8,127 bases of DNA from positions 1-8,127 of the forward strand of contig JAGAXP010000255.1 in assembly GCA_017940955.1 (NCBI GenBank), given 5' to 3'. The position numbers were made by a program, and so were the translations under genes. This stretch comes from Oribacterium sp. Its GTDB lineage: Bacteria; Bacillota_A; Clostridia; Lachnospirales; Lachnospiraceae. Shown here in pieces: positions 1-6,368 of the stretch; position 1 is the stretch's first letter, and the number at the start of each line of letters is the position of its first letter. The notes beneath the pieces are model-generated. The model was given only the letters and a program-made list of their open reading frames with translations. It searched no databases and had not been told where the DNA came from.

Positions 1-10
1 AAGGAGAATT

Positions 11-502
11 ATGAGAAAAGTTGCTGTCATCATGGGAAGCGATTCAGATCTTCCCGTTGTAGAAAAAGGCATTTCCGTACTTAAGGATTATGGGGTTCCT
101 GTAGAAGTACATGTTTACAGTGCCCACAGAACTCCGGAAGAAGCCGCCGAGTTTTCAAAATCTGCAAGAAAGAATGGCTTCGGTGTCATCATTGCTGCAG
201 CAGGCATGGCTGCACATCTTGCAGGTGCCATTGCAGCCAACACAACACTTCCTGTCATAGGAATCCCCTGTTCTTCCAAGGTCCTTGAGGGAATGGATGC
301 ACTTCTTTCCACAGTTATGATGCCACCGGGAATTCCTGTTGCCACAGTTGGTGTTAATACAGCTAAGAACGCAGCTCTTCTTGCAATAGAAATACTTGCG
401 GTGGAAGATGAGAGTCTTGCCGAAAAGCTCCAGGCCGAACGTGATGAAAATCACAAAAAAATCATAGAAAAAAACGCAGCCATAGAAGCTCAATTTAATT
501 GA
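11..502 (+). CDS. purE: N5-carboxyaminoimidazole ribonucleotide mutase, class I PurE
   Basis: This 163-residue protein has the normal length and character of class I PurE, the cytoplasmic enzyme that converts N5-CAIR to CAIR in purine synthesis (step 6). The N-terminus carries the phosphate-binding GSDSD motif (residues 9-13), followed by SAHRTP (37-42, with His39) and the AAGMAAHLAG segment (63-72, with His69, the position of the catalytic histidine). DALLSTVMMPPGIPVATV (96-113) is also typical. The C-terminal tail (about 131-163) is charged and probably helical. Class I enzymes need PurK to supply N5-CAIR; no purK is visible here, so it should lie elsewhere, possibly upstream. The start is fixed by AAGGAG at 1-6, four bases before the ATG. 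The gene is the first in the window, so its promoter is not seen. Family assignment is very secure. Confidence 0.97.
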   Translation: MRKVAVIMGSDSDLPVVEKGISVLKDYGVPVEVHVYSAHRTPEEAAEFSKSARKNGFGVIIAAAGMAAHLAGAIAANTTLPVIGIPCSSKVLEGMDALLSTVMMPPGIPVATVGVNTAKNAALLAIEILAVEDESLAEKLQAERDENHKKIIEKNAAIEAQFN

Positions 503-541
503 TCTTCACTTTATCTGCATTAAAAACTACTGTGCAACCAC

Positions 542-559
542 TTTTAAACCGGTTTAAAA
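542..559. promoter_or_regulatory. Perfect 18-bp palindrome, candidate operator
   Basis: TTTTAAACCGGTTTAAAA is a perfect inverted repeat without spacer, 85 bp upstream of purF. The core AAACCGGTTT resembles operators of LacI-family repressors (AT-rich arms around a central CG). It does not resemble the Bacillus PurR box (CCGAAC-type). With no loop it would form a poor RNA hairpin, which favours a DNA-binding site. The binding protein is unknown and the role is inference. Confidence 0.4.
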
Positions 560-583
560 ATGAGCGTACACATTAGCTGACAG

Positions 584-604
584 ATGTTTACAAGATGTAA
601 GCAT
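584..604 (+). other. Small stem-loop upstream of purF
   Basis: ATGTTTACA (584-592) pairs with TGTAAGCAT (596-604) around an AGA triloop, giving nine pairs of which one is a G-T wobble. It sits 30 bases before the purF ribosome binding site. It is followed by mixed sequence rather than a T-run, so it does not look like a terminator. It could be an mRNA processing or stability structure. Confidence 0.35.
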
Positions 605-643
605 TAATCAACCACATAACAGTTTTAATTATTAAGGAGATTT

Positions 644-2143
644 ATGGGTAAACTTCATGAGGAGTGCGGTGTTTTTGGCATTTACTCAAAAACCACCAAA
701 CCATTGGCGCGTCTTACATACTACGCACTTTATGCCCTGCAGCACAGAGGTCAGGAATCTGCAGGTATTGTTGTTAACGATGAGGGAATTTTCCGTTTCC
801 GCCGTGAACTCGGTCTCGTAAGTGAGGCTATGCCGAACAGCGAGATAGAACGTCTCGGAAACGGTCAGATAGCTGTTGGTCACGTGCGTTATGCAACCAG
901 CGGAATCACAAATCGTATCAACACTCAGCCTATCGTTGTGAATCATGTAAAAGGCCGTATGGCTCTTTGTCACAACGGCAATCTTGTAAATTCTTATGAG
1001 CTCCGTTCAGAGCTCGAAATGAACGGCTGTATCTTCCAGTCAACTACGGATACAGAAGCTATATCTTACATCATAACGAGAGAACGTATCAAAACCGGTT
1101 CCATAGAGCAGGCTGTCAACAACGCTCTTGATAAACTGCATGGTGCTTATTCTCTTGTGATAATGTCTCCTTCCAAGCTTATAGCGGCGAGAGATGAGCA
1201 TGGTTTCCATCCTCTCTGTTTCGGAAAACTCGAGGATGGTTCCGTGGTTTTTGCCAGTGAGTCCTGTGCCATTGAGGCAGTAGGCGGAAAGCTGGTTCGG
1301 GATGTAGAGCCGGGAGAGATCATAGTTGTAGACCACAACGGAATACGCTCTATAAAAGATCACTGCAATAAAGTAAAGCGCTCCATGTGCGTTTTTGAAT
1401 ATATCTATTTCGCACGTCCTGATTCGGTTCTTGACGGCGCCTCAGTTCATGAGGCGAGAGTGCAGGCCGGTCGTTTTCTTGCCCAGGAACACCCCGTTGA
1501 CGCAGATGTAGTCATAGGTGTACCGGATTCCGGTCTGGACGCTGCAGTCGGTTATTCAAGAGAGTCAGGAATTCCTTACGGTATCGGACTTCTCAAGAAC
1601 AAATACATCGGTCGTACTTTCATCGCTCCGGGTCAGACTGAGCGTGAAAATCTGGTTCGTATCAAGCTTAACGCCATCCGATCCGAAATTGAAGGAAAGC
1701 GTGTGATCCTGGTAGATGACTCCATCGTCCGCGGAACCACCAGTGAACGTCTGGTTCGCATAGTGAGAGAAGCCGGAGCAAAGGAAGTTCACATGCGTAT
1801 AACGGCACCTCCATTTATGAACCCCTGCTACTACGGCATAGACATTGACTCCCGTGACAACCTCATCGCCTGTCATCATTCGGTGGAAGAAACCGCAAAG
1901 ATCATCGGTGCCGATTCACTGGGATATATATCAGTTGAGAATGTCATCAGGATAGCAGATCCCACAGGCCTAAAGGGCTTCTGTACCGCCTGCTTCGACG
2001 GAAAGTATCCTACTGAGATTCCTTCCGTAACTTCAAAGAACCGTTTTGAAGAGAAGATCTCAAAGGATTGGAAAGACAGACATACCGTTAAGTCTTCGGA
2101 AAGAGTTCCGGAAGGTGAATATATCGAGAAGTTTGAAGACTGA
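644..2143 (+). CDS. purF: Amidophosphoribosyltransferase (glutamine PRPP amidotransferase)
   Basis: PurF catalyses the first committed step of purine synthesis: PRPP plus glutamine gives 5-phosphoribosylamine. The protein is 499 residues, usual for the family. The N-terminal half is a class II (Ntn) glutaminase domain. MGKLHEE looks like a seven-residue propeptide whose removal exposes the nucleophile Cys8 in ECGVFGI, as in the Bacillus enzyme. QHRGQESAG (33-41) and CHNGNLVN (109-116) are glutaminase motifs. The C-terminal half is a phosphoribosyltransferase with the PRPP loop VILVDDSIVRGTTS (354-367). Cys249, Cys395 (NPCYYGID), Cys447 and Cys450 (CTAC) match the four [4Fe-4S] ligands of Bacillus PurF, so an oxygen-sensitive iron-sulfur enzyme is expected. 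AAGGAG at 634-639 supports the start. Allosteric inhibition by AMP/GMP nucleotides is known for the family; nothing in the sequence departs from it. Confidence 0.98.
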   Translation: MGKLHEECGVFGIYSKTTKPLARLTYYALYALQHRGQESAGIVVNDEGIFRFRRELGLVSEAMPNSEIERLGNGQIAVGHVRYATSGITNRINTQPIVVNHVKGRMALCHNGNLVNSYELRSELEMNGCIFQSTTDTEAISYIITRERIKTGSIEQAVNNALDKLHGAYSLVIMSPSKLIAARDEHGFHPLCFGKLEDGSVVFASESCAIEAVGGKLVRDVEPGEIIVVDHNGIRSIKDHCNKVKRSMCVFEYIYFARPDSVLDGASVHEARVQAGRFLAQEHPVDADVVIGVPDSGLDAAVGYSRESGIPYGIGLLKNKYIGRTFIAPGQTERENLVRIKLNAIRSEIEGKRVILVDDSIVRGTTSERLVRIVREAGAKEVHMRITAPPFMNPCYYGIDIDSRDNLIACHHSVEETAKIIGADSLGYISVENVIRIADPTGLKGFCTACFDGKYPTEIPSVTSKNRFEEKISKDWKDRHTVKSSERVPEGEYIEKFED

Positions 2144-2254
2144 TAGCAAGCTTTGATTTTTTATCAAGTTATCCGTTTTTTACAAGCTTAACTATGGCGT
2201 CAGGATTTAATCCTTTGGGATATAAAAAACGGCGCCTCATATAAAGGAGTAATC
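2144..2254 (+). other. purF-purM intergenic region with nested stem potential
   Basis: In this 111-bp gap CCGTTTTTT (2173-2181) is exactly complementary to AAAAAACGG (2224-2232), nine pairs enclosing 42 bases. Inside that loop lies the near-perfect palindrome AGGATTTAATCCT (2202-2214). Just after the purF stop, CTTTGAT and ATCAAG (about 2151-2166) can form a weak AT-rich hairpin around a T-run. The distal arm ends 11 bases before the purM ribosome binding site (AAGGAG, 2244-2249). No gene is present. The structures are AT-rich and could be partly chance. Confidence 0.35.
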
Positions 2255-3304
2255 ATGAATACAAAGAGCTATAGCGAAGCATACAAGGATGCAGGTGTTG
2301 ATATCACAGCCGGATACAAATCCGTTGAGCTTATGAAACAGTACGTAGCAAGAACCATGACAAAGGGCGTTTGTTCGGGTCTCGGCGGTTTCGGCGGACT
2401 GTTCGAGCTTCCCGAGGGTTATAAGCACCCCGTTCTTGTTTCGGGAACCGACGGTGTAGGAACAAAGCTTAAGATTTCATTCCTTATGGAGAAATATGAC
2501 ACTGTTGGTATCGACTGTGTTGCCATGTGTGTGAATGATGTCATCTGCTGCGGTGCGAAGCCGCTTTTCTTCCTTGACTACATTGCCTGCGGAAAGAATG
2601 TTCCTGAGAAGATAGCAGATATCGTTAAGGGTGTTGCAGAGGGCTGCTTACAGAGTGACAGTGCCCTCGTAGGCGGCGAGACTGCAGAGATGCCCGGCTT
2701 CTATCCTGAAGATGAGTTCGACCTTGCAGGTTTCTCCGTAGGTATCGTTGATAAGGAAAATATCATCGACAACAACTCCATGAAGGAGGGTGATGTGGTA
2801 ATCGCCCTTCCAAGCTCCGGTGTTCACTCCAACGGTTTCTCACTGGTTAGAAAGGTTTTTGATATCGATAACATCAGTAAAGAAGAACTTACAAAGCCAC
2901 TTGCAGAGCTTGACGGAAAGTCTCTCGGCGAAGCACTTCTCACTCCGACAGTCATCTACGTAAAGCCGATTTTGAAGCTTCTTGAGAATGTTACGGTCAA
3001 AGGCATTAGCCACATCACAGGCGGCGGCTTCTACGAGAATATCCCAAGATCCATCCCTGACGGCTTCGGTGCAAAGATAAAAATGAATGATGTTAAGGTT
3101 CTTCCTATATTCAAGCTCATTCAGAAGACCGGCGACATCTCAACCCGTGATATGTTCAATACCTACAACATGGGTGTCGGAATGAGCGTTGTGGTTACTA
3201 AGGAGGATGAGGCCAAGGCCATCGAGGTTCTCAAAGCAAACGGCATAGAGGCATATCGCCTTGGAGAGATAGTAAAGTCTGAGGACAAGGTTATTCTCGA
3301 ATGA
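2255..3304 (+). CDS. purM: Phosphoribosylformylglycinamidine cyclo-ligase (AIR synthetase)
   Basis: PurM closes the imidazole ring of FGAM to AIR using ATP (step 5). At 349 residues it is full length. It belongs to the PurM/ThiL/SelD ATP-binding superfamily: the N-terminal domain shows SGTDGVGTKL (63-72, nucleotide and phosphate binding), CVNDVICCGAKP (92-103) and LVGGETAEMPGFY (138-150). The second domain begins near SSGVHSNGFSLV (187-198) and contains the HITGGGFYENIPR stretch (about 253-265). All of these are family signatures. AAGGAG at 2244-2249, five bases before the ATG, supports the start. Its substrate is made by PurL, which is not in this window, so the order of the cluster does not follow the order of the pathway. 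The stop codon is directly followed by the 66-bp tandem repeat array. Confidence 0.98.
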   Translation: MNTKSYSEAYKDAGVDITAGYKSVELMKQYVARTMTKGVCSGLGGFGGLFELPEGYKHPVLVSGTDGVGTKLKISFLMEKYDTVGIDCVAMCVNDVICCGAKPLFFLDYIACGKNVPEKIADIVKGVAEGCLQSDSALVGGETAEMPGFYPEDEFDLAGFSVGIVDKENIIDNNSMKEGDVVIALPSSGVHSNGFSLVRKVFDIDNISKEELTKPLAELDGKSLGEALLTPTVIYVKPILKLLENVTVKGISHITGGGFYENIPRSIPDGFGAKIKMNDVKVLPIFKLIQKTGDISTRDMFNTYNMGVGMSVVVTKEDEAKAIEVLKANGIEAYRLGEIVKSEDKVILE

Positions 3305-3305
3305 A

Positions 3306-3483
3306 GACAGATACCGTTACAGGCTGTCCATGTGCTCTGACCGGAAGACTTTGGAAAGCTTAAAGCGGCAGGACAGACACCGTTGCAGGCTGTCCATCTG
3401 CTCTGACCGGAAGACATTGGAAAGCTTAAAGCGGCAGGACAGACACCGTTACAGGCATATCTATCTGTTCTGATACCTGACAG
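3306..3483. repeat. 66-bp tandem repeat array, about 2.7 copies
   Basis: Two full units, 3321-3386 and 3387-3452, are 66 bp each and differ at only three positions. The 15 bases before them (3306-3320) match the end of the unit at 13 of 15 positions, and 3453-3483 is a decayed start of a third unit (the ATCTG-TCTGA block is still recognisable after a one-base indel). The array begins two bases after the purM stop. At the junction between the two full units GGACAG (3371-3376) and CTGTCC (3390-3395) can pair around 13 bases; the first junction has GACAG/CTGTC. A 66-bp period is 22 codons, but frames here lack start and ribosome-binding context, so I treat the array as noncoding. Function is unknown. 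Confidence 0.85.
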
Positions 3484-3577
3484 TTATTCACTTCATTATC
3501 AAATTATCTTATGTTTATATGCAAAGGTCAGAATACTGTCCTATGCATCCTATATCTATGATTTTGGGAGGAAAATT
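3484..3577 (+). promoter_or_regulatory. AT-rich purO upstream region, weak promoter candidate
   Basis: Between the repeat array and purO lie about 95 AT-rich bases. TTCACT (3487-3492) and TATGTT (3510-3515), 17 bases apart, each match the sigma-70-type consensus at four of six positions. This is a weak candidate and such matches are common in AT-rich sequence. The purO ribosome binding site GGGAGG is at 3566-3571. Confidence 0.2.
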
Positions 3578-4303
3578 ATGGCAACATATGATGTAGCAAA
3601 TCTTGGCGAGCTTCTGAAAAATAACGAATATCCGGGTCGCGGAATCGTTATAGGTAAATCAGAGGATGGAAGATCCATCGCAATCGCATATTTCATTATG
3701 GGTCGCTCAGCGAACTCAAGAAACCGTGTATTCACAGAGGATGGTGACACAGTGACCATTTATCCTGCTGATTCCAGCAAGGTTGAGGATCCGAGCCTCA
3801 TCATTTACAGCCCCATAAGAAAGATCGGTGACAACCTCATCGTTACTAACGGCGATCAGACGGATACCATCTATGATTTTATGAAAGACGGAAATACCTT
3901 TGAGGAAGCTCTTGAGACCAGAGAGTTTGAGCCTGACGGTCCTAACTGGACTCCGAGAATCAGCGGTGTTGTTACCCTTGACGAGTCAGAAAGCTACAAA
4001 ATGTCCATCCTTAAGTCACAGGACGCTGACGGTACAGACTGTGCGAGATATACATTTTCCTACAAGCTCCAGAATGGTCTCGGACATTTCATTCACACCT
4101 ACAAGGAGAATGGCAATCCTATCCCTACCTTCGAGGGTGAGCCTGAGCGTGTAGCCATCCCCAATACAGCAGAGGAGCTTAAGCAGCTTATCTGGAACAA
4201 CTTAAATGAAGATAACAAGATCTCACTTTATGTTCGCTATATAGATGTTACCGGCAGAAGCATTGAAAATAAAATGGTTAATAAATATGAGAAGGTAAAC
4301 TGA
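3578..4303 (+). CDS. purO: IMP cyclohydrolase, PurO type
   Basis: PurO closes the ring of FAICAR to give IMP (step 10). This 241-residue protein begins with a stretch typical of the family: EYPGRGIVIGKS (17-28), followed by IAYFIMGRSANSRNRVF (35-51). The archaeal enzyme is about 200 residues with an Ntn-hydrolase-like fold and is unrelated to the cyclohydrolase domain of bacterial PurH. Bacterial homologues, which I recall from Clostridia, are somewhat longer, as here. No signal peptide or membrane segment is seen. Context is the strongest support: the next gene is an AICAR formyltransferase that lacks its own cyclohydrolase domain and so needs exactly this partner. The start is supported by GGGAGG (3566-3571). 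The assignment rests on remembered motif character plus context, so it is less certain than for the other genes, but no alternative fits better. Confidence 0.88.
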   Translation: MATYDVANLGELLKNNEYPGRGIVIGKSEDGRSIAIAYFIMGRSANSRNRVFTEDGDTVTIYPADSSKVEDPSLIIYSPIRKIGDNLIVTNGDQTDTIYDFMKDGNTFEEALETREFEPDGPNWTPRISGVVTLDESESYKMSILKSQDADGTDCARYTFSYKLQNGLGHFIHTYKENGNPIPTFEGEPERVAIPNTAEELKQLIWNNLNEDNKISLYVRYIDVTGRSIENKMVNKYEKVN

Positions 4304-4313
4304 CAGTGACAAA

Positions 4314-4355
4314 TCAAATTAACATCTTTATGTCATAATAAATGATGAAATTTGA
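4314..4355 (+). other. AT-rich interrupted stem-loop downstream of purO
   Basis: TCAAATT (4314-4320) pairs with AATTTGA (4349-4355); inside, CATC (4323-4326) pairs with GATG (4344-4347); the centre TTATGTCATAA can form a small apical stem. It begins 10 bases after the purO stop, in the 132-bp gap before the formyltransferase gene. There is no T-run after it, so termination is not indicated; it may protect a 3' end. The rest of the gap shows no gene; the downstream ribosome binding site GAGGAG is at 4424-4429. Confidence 0.4.
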
Positions 4356-4435
4356 GTCTGCGGTGAAGCCGATCAGATTAAAATCCTTATGCCAGAAAAA
4401 ACTAAGATAATCCAGCGTTTACAGAGGAGAACACT

Positions 4436-5620
4436 ATGAAAGAATTTGAATTAAAGTATGGAATGAACCCAAACCAGAAGCCGGCAAAGATCTACATGCA
4501 TGACGGATCGGAGCTTCCTATCGAAATCCTGAACGGTCGTCCCGGATACATTAACTTCCTGGATGCTCTTAACAGCTGGCAGCTGGTTTCCGACCTTAAG
4601 GAAGCTACAGGCCATGTGGCTGCTGCATCCTTCAAGCACGTTTCTCCTTCAGGCTCTGCCATCGGCAGAAAGCTTTCCGACAAGCTCAAGAAAGCCTGCT
4701 TCGTAGATGACATCGAAGGTCTCGATGATTCACTTCTTGCCTGCGCTTACGCAAGAGCCCGCGGTGTGGACAGAATGTCTTCCTACGGTGACTTCATCGC
4801 TCTTTCTGACATCTGCGATGCCACAACCGCAAAGATCATTCACCGTGAGGTTTCCGACGGTGTTATCGCTCCGGGATATACAGATGAGGCTCTTGAGATC
4901 CTCAAAACAAAGAAGAAGGGCGGCTACAATGTCATCAAGATCGACCCTTCCTACAAGCCTGCTGCCGCAGAGCACAAGCAGGTATTCGGCGTGACCTTCG
5001 AACAGGGCAGAAATGACTATAAGGTTACGGATGAGGCATTTGCAAACATCGTGACAAAGAATAAAGATATCCCTGAAGAAGCCCGTCTCAACATGACCAT
5101 CGCCCTTATCACTCTTAAGTATACTCAGTCAAACTCAGTAGCTTACGCTGAGGATGGCCAGACCATCGGTGTGGGTGCCGGACAGCAGTCAAGAATCCAC
5201 TGCACACGTCTTGCGGGCGACAAGGCTGACCACTGGCATCTACGTCAGAGCGACAGAGTCCTGAATCTTCCTTTCAAGGATGGTCTCCGCAGAGCCGATC
5301 GTGATAATGTTATCGACGTTTATCTCTCAGAGGAGTTTGAGGATGTTATCGCCGATGGCGCATGGCAGCAGTACTTCACTGAGCAGCCTGCACCTTTCAC
5401 AAGAAAGGAGCAGAAGGAGTACCTTTCTAAGCTTACAGGTACAGCTCTCGGTTCTGATGCCTTCTTCCCGTTTGGTGACAATATCGAGCGTGCACGTAAG
5501 TCCGGTGTATCTTATGTGGCTGAGCCGGGCGGATCGATCAGAGACGATCACGTTATAGAGACAGCTGATAAGTATGATATGGTGGTTTGCTTCACCGGTA
5601 TGAGATTGTTCCATCACTGA
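4436..5620 (+). CDS. purH: AICAR formyltransferase, stand-alone (no IMP cyclohydrolase domain)
   Basis: The enzyme transfers a formyl group from 10-formyl-THF to AICAR, giving FAICAR (step 9). Typical bifunctional PurH has about 510-530 residues, with an N-terminal MGS-like cyclohydrolase domain; this protein has 394 and starts directly at the transformylase domain (LKYGMNPNQKPAK, 6-18). KHVSPSGSA (67-75) is the counterpart of KHANPCG in PurH and keeps the catalytic Lys-His pair (Lys67, His68). ARARGVDRMSSYGDFIALS corresponds to the D-x-x-SAFGG-I region. YTQSNSVAYAEDGQTIGVG and GAGQQSR, then SDAFFPFGDNIERA, PGGSIRDD and FTGMRLFHH close the domain as in full-length PurH. The start is set by GAGGAG at 4424-4429, and no cyclohydrolase fragment precedes it. 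The missing activity is supplied by adjacent purO. I recall such short transformylases as a recognised family in Clostridia. Confidence 0.95.
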   Translation: MKEFELKYGMNPNQKPAKIYMHDGSELPIEILNGRPGYINFLDALNSWQLVSDLKEATGHVAAASFKHVSPSGSAIGRKLSDKLKKACFVDDIEGLDDSLLACAYARARGVDRMSSYGDFIALSDICDATTAKIIHREVSDGVIAPGYTDEALEILKTKKKGGYNVIKIDPSYKPAAAEHKQVFGVTFEQGRNDYKVTDEAFANIVTKNKDIPEEARLNMTIALITLKYTQSNSVAYAEDGQTIGVGAGQQSRIHCTRLAGDKADHWHLRQSDRVLNLPFKDGLRRADRDNVIDVYLSEEFEDVIADGAWQQYFTEQPAPFTRKEQKEYLSKLTGTALGSDAFFPFGDNIERARKSGVSYVAEPGGSIRDDHVIETADKYDMVVCFTGMRLFHH

Positions 5621-5684
5621 TTAAATGGGACGAGAAAATGGTGAGGGTGTGCGTAGTCACCCACCCTCACCATTTTCTCTCACA
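5621..5684 (+). repeat. Long-hairpin repeat element, short copy
   Basis: The element starts at the base after the formyltransferase stop. Its core is a perfect 18-bp stem, 5632-5649 with 5662-5679, around a 12-base loop. The left part (5621-5653) matches 6369-6401 with three differences, and the right part (5658-5684) matches 6515-6541 with one. Only TAGT (5654-5657) lies between the shared halves, against 113 bases in the other copy. No T-run follows on either strand, so it is not a standard intrinsic terminator. It may be a REP- or MITE-like dispersed repeat. Confidence 0.85.
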
Positions 5685-5707
5685 CAGTTTATACCGATAC
5701 CTGGAGT

Positions 5708-5746
5708 GAATGAGTATCAAACACTTAGGAGTGTTTGATACCATTC
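5708..5746 (+). other. Strong stem-loop just upstream of purN
   Basis: GTATCAAACAC (5714-5724) pairs perfectly with GTGTTTGATAC (5731-5741) around TTAGGA, and the stem extends by GAATG/CATTC (5708-5712 with 5742-5746) past a single bulged A. It ends about 10 bases before the purN ribosome binding region (CGGAG, 5756-5760). It is followed by TTGAAAAAA, not a T-run. Possible roles are an operator, an RNA processing site or a stability element for the purN message. Confidence 0.5.
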
Positions 5747-5771
5747 TTGAAAAAACGGAGAAGCAAGTATA

Positions 5772-6362
5772 ATGAAAAATAAAACAAAGATTGCGGTGTT
5801 GGTCAGTGGGGGCGGAACGAATCTGCAGGCGCTGATCGATGCGGAGAAGAGGGGCGAGATTCCTGATGGGGAAATCACTTTGGTGGTTGGATCGAGACCC
5901 GGAATATATGCTCTTGAGAGAGCGGAGAATGCAGGGATAAAGCACGAAGTTGTGCAGAAGGATGAGGAGAGGCTCATAAGAGTTCTTGATGAGAATGGGA
6001 TTGAGCTTATCATCCTTGCGGGATATCTCACAATTCTGAGTGAGGCTTTCACAAAGAAATATGCTGACAGGATTATAAACATTCATCCTTCGCTGATTCC
6101 GAGTTTTTGCGGAAAAGGTATGTACGGTCTTAAGCCTCATGAAGCGGCCCTTGCAAGGGGTGTTAAGGTTACCGGTGCCACGGTGCATCTTGTAAATGAG
6201 ATTCCCGATGGCGGACGAATCCTGCTTCAAAAGGCTGTAGACATTGAGCCCGGTGATACTCCGGAGGTGCTTCAGAAAAGGGTCATGGAACAGGCAGAAT
6301 GGAAGCTGCTTCCGAAGGCGGCAGAGATGATGAGCCGTGAGATCCGGGAAACGAAGGAATAA
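5772..6362 (+). CDS. purN: Phosphoribosylglycinamide formyltransferase (GAR transformylase)
   Basis: PurN formylates GAR to FGAR using 10-formyl-THF (step 3). At 196 residues it is near the usual size. VSGGGTNLQALID (11-23) is the N-terminal phosphate-binding motif. The catalytic triad is visible as Asn103 and His105 in INIHPSLIPSF and Asp146 in IPDGG. After this the protein reads CGKGMYGLKPHEAAL, longer than the G-x-x-A/H-x-x-A segment of the E. coli enzyme, and I recall this form from Clostridia. The ribosome binding site is CGGAG at 5756-5760, rather far from the ATG. Codon use differs from the neighbours: AGG is the commonest arginine codon (5 of 11), and GGG and GCG are frequent, whereas purD uses mainly CGT and almost no GCG. 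The gene lies between the two copies of the hairpin element. Confidence 0.97.
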   Translation: MKNKTKIAVLVSGGGTNLQALIDAEKRGEIPDGEITLVVGSRPGIYALERAENAGIKHEVVQKDEERLIRVLDENGIELIILAGYLTILSEAFTKKYADRIINIHPSLIPSFCGKGMYGLKPHEAALARGVKVTGATVHLVNEIPDGGRILLQKAVDIEPGDTPEVLQKRVMEQAEWKLLPKAAEMMSREIRETKE

Positions 6363-6368
6363 ACTTTA

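Larger units (their letters stand above)
503..643. other. purE-purF intergenic region with two dyad elements
   Basis: This 141-bp AT-rich gap holds an 18-bp palindrome (542-559) and a stem-loop (584-604), listed separately. No coding potential is visible. The ribosome binding site of purF, AAGGAG, is at 634-639. I see no convincing -35/-10 pair. The gap is long for an operon, so it may hold a regulatory site or internal promoter, but the sequence alone does not prove this. Confidence 0.5.

Noticed and set aside
503..643. Purine riboswitch ahead of purF
   Set aside because: I could not find the three-stem layout or conserved junction bases of a purine aptamer in this gap or in the others.
3163..3417. 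Minus-strand open frame with 22-residue repeats over the 66-bp array
   Set aside because: The frame follows from a repeat period divisible by three, overlaps purM antisense and has no recognisable domain or ribosome binding site.
3306..3483. CRISPR array
   Set aside because: The whole 66-bp unit is repeated, with no unique spacers between short repeats, and no cas genes are nearby.
4436..5620. Truncated or frameshifted bifunctional purH
   Set aside because: The frame is intact with its own ribosome binding site and starts at the domain boundary, and the upstream sequence holds no remnant of the cyclohydrolase domain.
5632..5679. Hairpin elements after the formyltransferase gene and after purN as intrinsic terminators
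   Set aside because: Long perfect stems are present but neither copy is followed by a T-run on either strand, and related sequence in both points to a repeat family.
5667..6230. 187-codon open frame on the minus strand across purN
   Set aside because: It is antisense to a clear purN, starts inside it and ends in the hairpin element; the protein shows no known family character.
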